DNA of 9,911 nt. It comes from Pseudomonadota bacterium (GTDB lineage Bacteria; Myxococcota_A; Polyangia; Haliangiales; Haliangiaceae). The stretch spans positions 1 through 9,911 of the forward strand of contig JAEYYY010000040.1 of NCBI GenBank assembly GCA_023430775.1. Direction: 5' to 3'. This document shows, piece by piece, positions 1 through 8,350 of the stretch. The notes beneath the pieces were generated by a model, which had not been told where the DNA came from, did not search any database, and saw only the letters and a list, made by a program, of their open reading frames with translations. The position numbers and the translations under genes are program-made. Numbering within the stretch: the first letter of the stretch is position 1; every line of letters starts with the position of its first letter.

Positions 1-3000
1 GGTGAGATCGCGCGCCTGCGTCAGATCGCCGGCGGCGAGCCGGCGCTCGGCGAGCGCGAGCACCGCCCACGGCGCGGAGCCGAGGCCATCGGCGGTGTCG
101 CGAGCCGCGGCCACCGCGCGCACGAGCAGCGCTTCGGCGCGTTGCTCCTGGCCCTGGGCGACGGCGAGGTCGACCGCCTCCTTGATCATCTCCGGCGTCG
201 ACGACGGCAGCGCGGCGCGGCGCTCGAGGAAGTCGAGCAACAGCTCGTTGTCACCGCCGTTGCGGGCAACGCGCTCGTACATCGCCATCACCTTGTCGTC
301 GGCATTCTCGTTCGCCGCGGCGAGCCGGAGCAGGCGCCCAGCCTGGCCCCAGCGGGGCTCGGCCGCGAACGCGCGCTCGAGGAGCTCGAAGCCCTGCTTC
401 CGCCGGCTCTCGCTGCCGAGGAAGATCTCGGACAGCCGGTAGAGTGCGTCGACCTGCGCCGGGGTCGGCTCGGTGTCGGTGCCGGCGAGCTCGAACATCT
501 TGTCGAGCGTCCGCGCTTGCTCGGCGGTATCGCCGAGTGCGGCCGCCACGCGGGCCTGCGCGTAGAACGCTTCGGCGAGCCGCTCGCCGAGGATCTCGAC
601 CCGGCGATACAGGTTCGCCGCGCCTTTCAGATCGCTGGCATCCTGCTCGAGCGCCTCGCCGGCGCGCATCAACAGATTCGCGATCAGCGGCGGATCGTCC
701 TTGCGGCGCAGTCGATCGACGACCGAGTCGACCGCATCGACGAACCGCTTGGTCTGACCATTCTTCTTCGCGATCGCCCGCGCCCGATCGTGCAGATCGA
801 TTCGCGACGGCATCGCGCCGATCGCGCGGATCAGCGCGTCGAGAGATTCCCCGCCGCGCCCGAGCCTGTCCAGTGCCTCAGCCATGTCGGACAGCAGGCG
901 GGCCTGGCTGTGGACGTCTGGATTGGTCGCCAGGCGCTTGTCGAGCACCTTGAGGAGCAGCTCGCCCTCGTCGTGCGCGAGCAGCGAGCGCCGCAGCCGG
1001 CGCACCTCGGCATCCGACTGGATCGCCGCCTCCATCGCCGACTCGAGCAGCTCTCTCCCTTGATCGCTGTCCCCGGCCAGCTTGTGGAGCTCGAACAGCA
1101 CCTCGGAGGTACCGACGGCGTTCTCGTCCTCTCCCGGCGGTTGCCGGCGCACCACGAGGAGCAGCGCGCGGTAGGTCTTCTCGGCCTTGTCGAGCTGCCC
1201 CGACGACCGCGCCATCTCGGCGAGCTCCTTCTGGATCGCCGCGTTCGACACATCCATCTTCGACGCCGCTTCCATCTCGGTCATCGCCTCGTCGAGCTTG
1301 CCCTCGGCCTGCGCGACGCGAGCGAGCTCGACGTGCAGCGCGGCGCGCTCGGGCGAGCGCCGCCGTCCGAAGTCGGCGATCAGCTCGGTCAGCGTCTTGC
1401 GTGCCTCGTCGAGCTTGCCGGCGACTCGCTGGCCGGTCGCCAGCGCCGCACGCAGATCCTTGTCATTGGGATCGAGCTGCAGCGCGGTCTCGAGCGCGGG
1501 AATCGCCTTCGCGGGCGACCCGAGCTTGGTGAGATAGATCGACGACGCCTCGCGAGCGAGCTCGCGCGCGGCCTTCTCGTCGGTCATCAGCGGCAAGCTG
1601 CGCGTCAGGTGACGAGCCAGCGGCTCCCATTGCTCGCTCTTGCGATAGAGATCCGCGAGCAGCGTGCGCAGCTCGAGCGCGGGCTCCTTGTCGTCGAGGT
1701 TGGTCTCGAGGGCGACGATCGCGCGATCGGGCTGGTTGGCCGACAGATGAGCCTTCGCGAGCTGGCTGACCACCAGCAGGCGCTCGCCCGGTGACACCGT
1801 TCCGAGCAGGCTCTCGAGCCACGGCACGGCCTGCGCCGACTGACCGCGCTCGATGTTGAGCCGCGCCAGCGCGCGCAGCGATTCGCTCGTCGGCGCCAGG
1901 GCGACGACTCGGCGGTGACCGCTGATCGCGCGCTCGATCTCCTTGGTATCGGTCTCGGCGACGTGCGCGTAGCGCGCCCACAGCTTCGCGGCGCGCCCTT
2001 GCTCGCCGGCCGTCTCGAGGCGCTGCGCTTGCTGCTCGAGCAGATCGGCCAGCGCGCGGTGCTGGCCCTTGTTCGACAGCAGCTCGGCGACCGCATCGAT
2101 CGATTGCTCGTGACCGGGGCGATCCTCGAGGTTCGCCTTCAGCGCATCGAGGCGACCACCGCGCTCCTCGACGATGCCGACGAGCTTCGCGAGCTCGAGC
2201 CGAAGATTCAGCTTCTTCTCGGTATCGTTCTCGAGGCCGAGCTGGATCTGCCGCAGCGTCAGCAGCTCCGGCACGCGATCCTCGAGCGCCAGCAGGTGCG
2301 CCAGCCGCTCGATCACCTCGAGGTCGTTCGGCGATTGCGCCAGCACGCTGCGATACATGTCGATCGCGGCCGCGTTATCGCCGAGCTCGACGGTGGCGAG
2401 CTGGGCCGCCCGCAACCGCATCTCGCGACGCGTGGCCTGATCGAACGGCAACCGCGCCGCCTCGACGAGCGTGTCGACCGCGGCGCGTGCGCGCCCACCG
2501 GTCCGGTACAGATCGACGAGCGCGTCGATCGCCCACTTCGCGACGGCATCGATCGAGCGCGCGCTGCGCACCGACGCGGTTCCGCGCCAGCCCGCCGTCG
2601 CGCGGCCGAGCACCGCCGACAGGATCTGCAGTGCCTGCTCGCGTTCGCCGAGCTTCGACGCCACGTCGGCGGCACCGACGAGCGAATCGAGGTCGCGGCC
2701 ATCGGCATCCGACAACCGGCGCAACGCCTCGAGCAGCGCCGGCGACGTGCCCTGCTCGCGCTCCATCGCGACGAGGTCGGTCAACCAGGCGAGCTTCTCG
2801 CCGCCGAGCTCGAGCGCGCGGCGCAGCGAGCGGATCGCCGCCGGCTTGTCGTTGCGCTTGTCGCGGTGCACGAGCGTCAGCCGGTGATGGAACGTCGAGC
2901 CGACCGTCGTCGGCAGCTTGTGCGTCTCGATCGCCGCGGCGAGCGCGGTGGTCAGCGCATCCCACTCGTTCTGCTTCGCGGCAGACACCTCGAGGATCGA

Positions 3001-5448
3001 GAGCAGCTCGTCGTCGAAGCCCTCGCGCTTGTCGCAGTACCGCACCACGGCATCGGCCGCGGCATCCCAGCGCGCCAGCTCGGTGCCGAGCGACGCGAAC
3101 GCGTGGACCGCACGCCGGTTGCCCGGCTCGACCTCGACCACCTGCGCGTAGGCATCGGCGGCGGCCGGCTTGTCCTCGAGGTGATCGGCGACCAGGTCGG
3201 CGTATGCCAGCCGCAGGCGCGCCGCTTCACGCGCATCCTCGCCGAGCGCGGCGATCGCGTCGCGGTAGGCCGATGCGGCCGTGGCGAAGTCACCGGTCGA
3301 CTTCGCGAGCGACATGATCTGGTTCTCGATCAGCTGATCGCGTGGCGCGAGCGGGAACGCCTTCGCGAGATCCGCGAGCGAGCCGGCGGCGTCGTGCTTG
3401 TGCTCGAGCCGCAGCTGCGCCGCTTCGCGCAGCAGCGCGAGCCGCGTGCGATCGTCCTTCGCCTCGGCCAGCCGCGCGGGCAACAGATCGAGCACGCCAC
3501 CGAGATCGCCGTTGATGCGGAACGCCTGCGCGAGCGCATCGGCAGCACCCGCGCGCGTCGTCGCGCCGTCGAGCAGCGCCGTCAGACCCGCACGCGCTTG
3601 CTTGCTCGCCGGATCGATCGCGATCGCGTTGCGATACGCCGCGAGAGCACGCACCGGTTCGTCGAGGTGCTCGCGCAACGCGTCGCCGAGCCGCACCAGT
3701 CGAGCGACCGTGCGCGACGTGGCGCGCCCCGAGGAGCTCTCGAGCAGGTCGGCCATCTCGGCCCAGCGCTGCGTCTCGGCCAGCAGATCGGCGAGCGAGC
3801 TGATGCCTTCCTCGTCGTCCTTGTGATCGGCGACGACGCGCTGCCACGCGTGGATCGCGGCATTGAGGTCGCCGCGCTGCTGGTGGTGCACCAGCGCGAC
3901 GCGCACCAGATCGGCGCGCTTCTGGTTCGGCGCGGTGACCTTGTTGGCGCGGCTCTCGAGCGCCGCGACCAGGTCGTCCCACCGGTTCTGCGCCTGGAGG
4001 ATGCCGATCCGCGCGTCGAGACCCGACAGGTCGTCCGGATCGCTATCGATCCGGCGCTCCCACAGCGATAGCGCGCGATCGGTATCGCCGAGCGACTCGG
4101 CCAGCTTCGCCGCCTCGGAGAGCAGCGCGCTGCGAGCCGCTTCGTTCGCCTCGAGGTGGGCTTGGCGCTCGAGCGCGCCGAGCCGCTCGCGCGGGCGATT
4201 GGTCTGCTCGTAGAGGGCGGCCAGCCGGCGCGCGACGCCGAGCTGCTCGGTGTCCGACGCACCGCTGATCTCCGACGCCTCGACGAGGAGCTTGATCGCA
4301 CCCTCGACGTCGTTCAGCCGCTCGAGCCGCGTCCGCGCCGCTTCGCCGAGCAGCTCGACCCGGCGCGTCGGATCGGTGGACTTGCGCGCAGCCGCGGCAA
4401 CGCCGTCGGCGTACTTCTCGTGGAGCCCGCCACGCTCGGCGAGCCCGCGCAGCTTCTCCTCGGTCGCCGTCGAGCTCGGCTCCATCGAGAGCAGCGCGCT
4501 GTAGTGATCCATCGCCGGTGCCAGCTCGTCGAGCTCGGCGAGTCGGCTGCCGGCTTCCTCGTGGCGTGGACCCGAGGCCTCGGGATCGAGCGCGATCGCC
4601 TTCTCGAGGACGCGGATCACTTCCTGCGGCCGGCTGGTGGCGTCGTAGTGCGAGCGCAGCAGGTCGAGCGTGGCATCGCGCACGCCGTTGTTCGCGTGCG
4701 GCGACTCGAGCACGCGCTCGAGCAGCTTGCACGGTTCCTTGTCGTCGTCGGCCTCCGAGAGCAGCGGCTTGGTCGCCGCGAGCGCGCGCGCCGGATCGCC
4801 GAGGTTGTCGAGCCACGCCGTCGCGATGCGAATCCGGCTGCGCTCGCGGTCGCGCTTGCTCTGGTTGTCGAGTCGGCTCTCCCACAGGCCGATCAGATCC
4901 GCCCACCGCTCGTGGCGCTCGAGGAGACGCTCGAGGTTCTGGCTGATCTGGCCGTCGTCGGGCGTCAGCGGCAGCAGCGCCTGGTAGTAGCTGATCGCCT
5001 TGTCGGGATGGTTCGCGACATCCTTCGCGAGCTGCGCGGCTTCGCGCAACAGCCGCACGCGGCGACCCTTGTCCTTGGTCGCGTCGACGGCGCGGTCGTA
5101 GAGACCGAGCGCATCCGTCCACCGCTCCGCCACCGTGTAGATCACGCTCAGTCGCTGCAGCGCGGTCTCGCTCGCCGGCGACAGGTTGATCACGCGGTTC
5201 AAGATCTTCTCGAGGATCTGCGGGTCGTCACCGAACCACTCGTCGCAGAAGCCGCGCGCGCGCTCGCCGATCATCTCGGCGACCTGCGGCTCGACGGAGC
5301 TGCCGAGCGCTTCGTTGTAGAGCGTCACGATCTCGTCGGGCTTGTCGAGATCGGCGGCGAGTCCTTCCACCTCTTCCCACGCGGACACCGCGTGCGGCGA
5401 GTGACGGACAGCGGCGGCAGCTTCCTTGAACTGAGACAGGTCGGCCAT
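1..5448 (-). CDS. giant tetratricopeptide-repeat (TPR) protein, C-terminus beyond the window
   Basis: An open frame of 1816 codons runs from an ATG at 5448 to the left edge with no in-frame stop; the true C-terminus is outside. The product is almost entirely helical repeats. TPR-like pairs ending in a DP/SP turn recur, for example PQEVIRVLEKAIALDP near residue 273, RALAAYRNAIAIDP near 599, AAIDMYRSVLAQSP near 1024 and AIPALETALQLDPND near 1315. Between them a Trp-marked segment recurs (RWADLIGLWESR near 181, RWDDLVAALESR near 490, RWAEMADLLESS near 562, QWEPLARHLTR near 1274), so single TPRs seem grouped into larger modules. I see no signal peptide, membrane segment or catalytic motif, so a cytoplasmic protein-binding scaffold is the best inference; partners are unknown. 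The start is well supported: GGAG lies 5 bases upstream, and the N-terminus reads MADLSQFKEA. Very long TPR proteins are common in myxobacteria. The exact family is not recognised. Confidence 0.9.
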   Translation of the reverse strand, partial: MADLSQFKEAAAAVRHSPHAVSAWEEVEGLAADLDKPDEIVTLYNEALGSSVEPQVAEMIGERARGFCDEWFGDDPQILEKILNRVINLSPASETALQRLSVIYTVAERWTDALGLYDRAVDATKDKGRRVRLLREAAQLAKDVANHPDKAISYYQALLPLTPDDGQISQNLERLLERHERWADLIGLWESRLDNQSKRDRERSRIRIATAWLDNLGDPARALAATKPLLSEADDDKEPCKLLERVLESPHANNGVRDATLDLLRSHYDATSRPQEVIRVLEKAIALDPEASGPRHEEAGSRLAELDELAPAMDHYSALLSMEPSSTATEEKLRGLAERGGLHEKYADGVAAAARKSTDPTRRVELLGEAARTRLERLNDVEGAIKLLVEASEISGASDTEQLGVARRLAALYEQTNRPRERLGALERQAHLEANEAARSALLSEAAKLAESLGDTDRALSLWERRIDSDPDDLSGLDARIGILQAQNRWDDLVAALESRANKVTAPNQKRADLVRVALVHHQQRGDLNAAIHAWQRVVADHKDDEEGISSLADLLAETQRWAEMADLLESSSGRATSRTVARLVRLGDALREHLDEPVRALAAYRNAIAIDPASKQARAGLTALLDGATTRAGAADALAQAFRINGDLGGVLDLLPARLAEAKDDRTRLALLREAAQLRLEHKHDAAGSLADLAKAFPLAPRDQLIENQIMSLAKSTGDFATAASAYRDAIAALGEDAREAARLRLAYADLVADHLEDKPAAADAYAQVVEVEPGNRRAVHAFASLGTELARWDAAADAVVRYCDKREGFDDELLSILEVSAAKQNEWDALTTALAAAIETHKLPTTVGSTFHHRLTLVHRDKRNDKPAAIRSLRRALELGGEKLAWLTDLVAMEREQGTSPALLEALRRLSDADGRDLDSLVGAADVASKLGEREQALQILSAVLGRATAGWRGTASVRSARSIDAVAKWAIDALVDLYRTGGRARAAVDTLVEAARLPFDQATRREMRLRAAQLATVELGDNAAAIDMYRSVLAQSPNDLEVIERLAHLLALEDRVPELLTLRQIQLGLENDTEKKLNLRLELAKLVGIVEERGGRLDALKANLEDRPGHEQSIDAVAELLSNKGQHRALADLLEQQAQRLETAGEQGRAAKLWARYAHVAETDTKEIERAISGHRRVVALAPTSESLRALARLNIERGQSAQAVPWLESLLGTVSPGERLLVVSQLAKAHLSANQPDRAIVALETNLDDKEPALELRTLLADLYRKSEQWEPLARHLTRSLPLMTDEKAARELAREASSIYLTKLGSPAKAIPALETALQLDPNDKDLRAALATGQRVAGKLDEARKTLTELIADFGRRRSPERAALHVELARVAQAEGKLDEAMTEMEAASKMDVSNAAIQKELAEMARSSGQLDKAEKTYRALLLVVRRQPPGEDENAVGTSEVLFELHKLAGDSDQGRELLESAMEAAIQSDAEVRRLRRSLLAHDEGELLLKVLDKRLATNPDVHSQARLLSDMAEALDRLGRGGESLDALIRAIGAMPSRIDLHDRARAIAKKNGQTKRFVDAVDSVVDRLRRKDDPPLIANLLMRAGEALEQDASDLKGAANLYRRVEILGERLAEAFYAQARVAAALGDTAEQARTLDKMFELAGTDTEPTPAQVDALYRLSEIFLGSESRRKQGFELLERAFAAEPRWGQAGRLLRLAAANENADDKVMAMYERVARNGGDNELLLDFLERRAALPSSTPEMIKEAVDLAVAQGQEQRAEALLVRAVAAARDTADGLGSAPWAVLALAERRLAAGDLTQARDLT

Positions 5449-5453
5449 GCGAG

Positions 5454-5457
5454 CTCC
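5454..5457 (-). promoter_or_regulatory. Shine-Dalgarno site of the TPR gene
   Basis: On the minus strand GGAG lies 5 bases before the ATG at 5448. This is normal spacing and fixes the start of the giant TPR protein. The gene has no TAnnnT box 7 bases before its start, unlike the receptor, rhomboid and lipoprotein genes. Confidence 0.65.
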
Positions 5458-5462
5458 GGCAA

Positions 5463-5476
5463 GCGGTCAGCGGTCA
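5463..5476. repeat. tandem heptamer GCGGTCA x2 in the TPR leader
   Basis: Two perfect, adjacent copies of GCGGTCA (5463-5469 and 5470-5476; TGACCGC on the minus strand) lie 14-28 bases upstream of the TPR start codon. They are in the 151-base intergenic region 5449-5599, which otherwise shows only the Shine-Dalgarno site and an imperfect direct repeat GCGGGCT(T/C)GG at 5555-5564 and 5569-5578. The heptamer could be a protein-binding site or a chance duplication; nothing else supports a function. Confidence 0.4.
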
Positions 5477-5599
5477 GTGCGCGATGAGCCCCCTCACCGC
5501 GCGGAAATCGATCAGTTTCGACGATATCACCGCACCGCAATCCAGAGGGGTTTTGCGGGCTTGGATCCGCGGGCTCGGGAGGCCGCTTATAGAAACTTC

Positions 5600-8296
5600 T
5601 TAGAAGATGTGGCGGACGCCGAGCACCAGCGACAGCGGGTTCTGGAACGAGGTCGGCAGCCCGAACGACGACCGCTTCGCGACCGGCTGACCGTTGCAAC
5701 CGCCGGTCTCGCGGTCACACGCCTCGGACTTCGCGAACACCAGATCTTCGAGTGATCCACCCACGATCGGCATCGTGCCATCGGCGTAGATCTCGCCGGC
5801 GGTCACCGGTTCCTGGCGGTCGAACACGTTGAACGCGTCGAGCGTGAAGTCGATGCGCCGCCAGCGGGCCGCCAGGCGCACGTTGGCCTGCGACAACGTC
5901 GGCATTCTCCCACCAGAGCCGCGGGGCAACAGCTGGACGATGCCGAGCTCGCTGTCGGCCAGCACGTTGCGCGGCCGTCCGCTGGCGACGGTGAGCCGGG
6001 TCGCTACCGCCAGCTCGACGCTCCCGATGCGGCCGCGCCGCTCGCCTTCGATCGCCACCCGGTGTCCGGGGTCGGTCGGCAACAGACCATGGAGGTTGGT
6101 CGCGTCGAGGTCCCACTCGTTGGCGGCGAGCTGGGTGACGCCCTGGCGCGGATCGAACATCCCGGTCCAGGTGCCGACCGCGCGCCCCCATAGATAGGTG
6201 GCGCGGAACGACAGCTTCGGCGCCGGCGCGATCAGCACGTCGGCCGCGACGATCGTCGAGTCGCGCAGCGCCGGGACACCGACGAACGTGCCCGCGCGGC
6301 CCGGGTTGTCGACGAACACGTCGCCCGCGCTGTTGATCGATACGGTATCGAGGCCGCGGCGCAGCGAGCGGCGCTGGATCCACGCGCCGAACCGCATCGC
6401 CTTGATGACGCCGAGCTCGAACCCGGTGGCGAGCTCGTCCTGCGCCATCGGCTGGACATCCTCGGCGATGCTGAACACCGCGCCGCGATCGGTGCGCCGC
6501 GTGTTCGAGCCCTGGAACGAGATGTCGCGCACCGTGGCATCGCGCTGGATCACCGAGACGCCGAGGCCCGCGGGAAGCAACGCGTGCGTGCGGCCCATGC
6601 TCGCCCACCAGCGCGAGCTGCCATCGCCGCGCAGATCCCACGCGATGCCGAGGCGCGGCGAGATCTGGTCGGAGAAGTGCAGCCGCGGCCCGACCCACAT
6701 CAGCTCCCAGCGCACGCCGGTATCGACCTGGATCCGAGGCACCGGCGAGAACGTGTCCTCGACGAACAGCGCGGTGTAGCGCGTGCGATAGATCAGCTCC
6801 GAGCTGGTGCGGTAGTCGCACGGCGCCAGCGGATCCTCTTCGCAGTCGCCCGGTCCGAGGAACCGCGTGGTGTCCGCGTGACCCGGAAGCAGCGATCGCG
6901 TGAGCTCCTGGCCGGTGAACCGCGACGTGGTGACGAGGCGCGCATCCTCGAACGTGCCGCCCGCTCGCAAGACGTGACGATCGATCCGGTGCGCGACGTC
7001 GGCGGTGAGCGTCGGCTTGTCACCGACGCTGTCGACCAGGAGCCCCGCACCCGCGCTCGACAGGAAGCCGAACGGCACCGGGCAATTCGGGATGCCGGGA
7101 TACGGATCGGCGCCATCGTCGCGGCAGGCGTCGGCGAGCACCTGATCCTCGACGAGCGTGTCGGGCACGTACGCCGACTGCAGCTGCACGAGGTTCGCCG
7201 CTGCGGGATCGTGCGCGGACTCGCGGCGATCGCTGCGATGCCACGCCGCGAACGCGCGCATCCGCGTGTTCTTCCACTTGCCGCGCCACGACGCGATGCC
7301 GTCGAGGATCAGCGCCGTGCGGTCGATGCCGGCGGCCTGCTGCGTCGCATTGGCGAGGAACGCCGAATCACCGGACGCGTTGCCGAGCAGCGTCAGCGCG
7401 ACGTCGTGCGGGCCCTTGTCCCAGCCGACGCGCGCCATCATCGGCACGGAGTAGGTGCGGATCGCTTCGCCGGTGCTCTCGATCAGCTCGAGATCCACCT
7501 TGCCGTCGCCGCCGGCATCGGTGGTCTCCGGCAAGCCGTCGGGGATGCCATCGCCATCGACATCGGCCAGCCGCGCCGCGCGCCAGTCGACATCGAACTG
7601 CGATAGCGATGCGCCGACGCCGGCCGCGTACCACGCGCGACCGCCACGCAACTTGCCGAGTGGACCGCTCGCGACCGCGACGAAGCTGGTCTCCGGACCG
7701 CGGGAGAACGCCAGCCGCCGCAGCTGATAGGTCGCGGCGGGGATCGGTCGCTCGCGCGCGTCGGCGAACACGCCCGCCCACGCATATGCCTCGACGACAT
7801 GCTTCGTGCCGCCGCGCTTGAGCTCGACATCGATCGAGCCGCCGAGCCCCGCGCGATCGCGCGCCGCGAAGCCGCCGGCGGTCACCATCATGCCGGTCAT
7901 GAACGGCAGTGGCACGCGGGTCTCGCTGTTGCCGGTGCGGATGCTCTCCGTCGGTGCGCCCTCGACGGTCCACGTGTTCTCGAGCCCGGTCGCGCCGCCG
8001 AACGCCGCGTTGACGTCGTCGCGGCTGGCTCCGGTCGCGAACCCGGCGACATCGTCGTGGCGCGCATCGCCGACCGGCAGGCTCAGCAGGTAGGTCGACG
8101 GCAACCACGTGCGCAGCGCGTACGGCGAGATGTCGTCGAACGGATCGGTCGAGCTCGCGCAGCCGAACGTGCGGTTGCCGTCGCTGCAGTCGACCTGCTC
8201 GACGACCTTCGGCTTGAAGCCGAACACGTCGCGCGCGTCGTCGGCGTGCGCGATCTGGGTGCCGCCGATCGTCAGCAGGAACGCGAGGCGGCGCAC
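5600..8296 (-). CDS. TonB-dependent-receptor-like outer-membrane beta-barrel (Oar type)
   Basis: This 898-residue outer-membrane protein starts at GTG 8296 and ends at TAA 5602-5600. A signal peptide MRRLAFLLTI...AHA precedes DDARD, giving a plausible signal peptidase I cut after residue 18. Residues about 55-165 resemble the plug of Oar-like receptors: LP near 73, a GLENTWTVEGAP stretch near 104-115 in place of the usual 'N.y.vDG', VTAGGFAARDRAG near 138-150 and GGSIDVELKRGG at 152-163. The rest looks like a large beta-barrel, with DFTLDAFNVFD at 816-826 and a terminal GVRHIF whose last residue is Phe, the usual barrel-assembly signal. Eight cysteines occur as four close pairs. A calcium-type motif DVDGDG sits at 245-250. 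No N-terminal carboxypeptidase-regulatory domain and no clear TonB box are seen, so active transport is unproven; an adhesion or structural role is possible. The start lacks a Shine-Dalgarno site but has an extended -10-like box at 8311-8303. It lies 54 bases downstream of the thioredoxin gene and 151 upstream of the TPR gene. Confidence 0.85.
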   Translation of the reverse strand: MRRLAFLLTIGGTQIAHADDARDVFGFKPKVVEQVDCSDGNRTFGCASSTDPFDDISPYALRTWLPSTYLLSLPVGDARHDDVAGFATGASRDDVNAAFGGATGLENTWTVEGAPTESIRTGNSETRVPLPFMTGMMVTAGGFAARDRAGLGGSIDVELKRGGTKHVVEAYAWAGVFADARERPIPAATYQLRRLAFSRGPETSFVAVASGPLGKLRGGRAWYAAGVGASLSQFDVDWRAARLADVDGDGIPDGLPETTDAGGDGKVDLELIESTGEAIRTYSVPMMARVGWDKGPHDVALTLLGNASGDSAFLANATQQAAGIDRTALILDGIASWRGKWKNTRMRAFAAWHRSDRRESAHDPAAANLVQLQSAYVPDTLVEDQVLADACRDDGADPYPGIPNCPVPFGFLSSAGAGLLVDSVGDKPTLTADVAHRIDRHVLRAGGTFEDARLVTTSRFTGQELTRSLLPGHADTTRFLGPGDCEEDPLAPCDYRTSSELIYRTRYTALFVEDTFSPVPRIQVDTGVRWELMWVGPRLHFSDQISPRLGIAWDLRGDGSSRWWASMGRTHALLPAGLGVSVIQRDATVRDISFQGSNTRRTDRGAVFSIAEDVQPMAQDELATGFELGVIKAMRFGAWIQRRSLRRGLDTVSINSAGDVFVDNPGRAGTFVGVPALRDSTIVAADVLIAPAPKLSFRATYLWGRAVGTWTGMFDPRQGVTQLAANEWDLDATNLHGLLPTDPGHRVAIEGERRGRIGSVELAVATRLTVASGRPRNVLADSELGIVQLLPRGSGGRMPTLSQANVRLAARWRRIDFTLDAFNVFDRQEPVTAGEIYADGTMPIVGGSLEDLVFAKSEACDRETGGCNGQPVAKRSSFGLPTSFQNPLSLVLGVRHIF

Positions 8297-8302
8297 CGCG
8301 CT

Positions 8303-8311
8303 ACGGTAACA
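8303..8311 (-). promoter_or_regulatory. extended -10-like box before the receptor GTG (leaderless candidate)
   Basis: On the minus strand TGTTACCGT fits TGnTAnnnT. The final T (8303) is 7 bases before the first base of the GTG at 8296, so transcription would start at or next to the start codon. No Shine-Dalgarno sequence is visible in front of this GTG. If real, the receptor has its own promoter in the 54-base gap after the thioredoxin gene. The -35 region is not convincing. Confidence 0.45.
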
Positions 8312-8329
8312 GGTTGGCGGCTCGCGCAG

Positions 8330-8343
8330 CGCTCGCCCGAGCG
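8330..8343. other. GC hairpin in the thioredoxin-receptor gap
   Basis: CGCTCG (8330-8335) and CGAGCG (8338-8343) are perfect inverted repeats separated by 2 bases; realistically this is a 5-base-pair stem with a 4-base loop. It begins 7 bases after the thioredoxin stop codon. No T-run follows on the minus strand, so it is not a standard intrinsic terminator. It could protect the 3' end or weaken read-through into the receptor gene. Confidence 0.35.
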
Positions 8344-8350
8344 AAAGAGA

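Noticed and set aside
142..5487. Three long plus-strand frames (142-1794, 1915-4071, 4156-5487) opposite the TPR gene.
   Set aside because: Their codons are exactly aligned with the minus-strand TPR codons. The TPR protein is poor in TTA, CTA and TCA codons, so the opposite strand has few stops. Their translations are low-complexity Arg/Leu/Glu/Asp-rich, while the minus frame gives clean TPR repeats over the full length and a Shine-Dalgarno site.
5549..5599. A possible intrinsic terminator after the receptor gene.
   Set aside because: Only a 4-base stem (GCGG/CCGC) can be drawn on the minus strand, and no T-run follows. The GCGGGCT copies are direct, not inverted, repeats.
5447..5755. Plus-strand 102-codon frame across the TPR-receptor intergenic region.
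   Set aside because: Most of it overlaps the receptor C-terminus in antisense. It has no clear Shine-Dalgarno site or recognisable domain.
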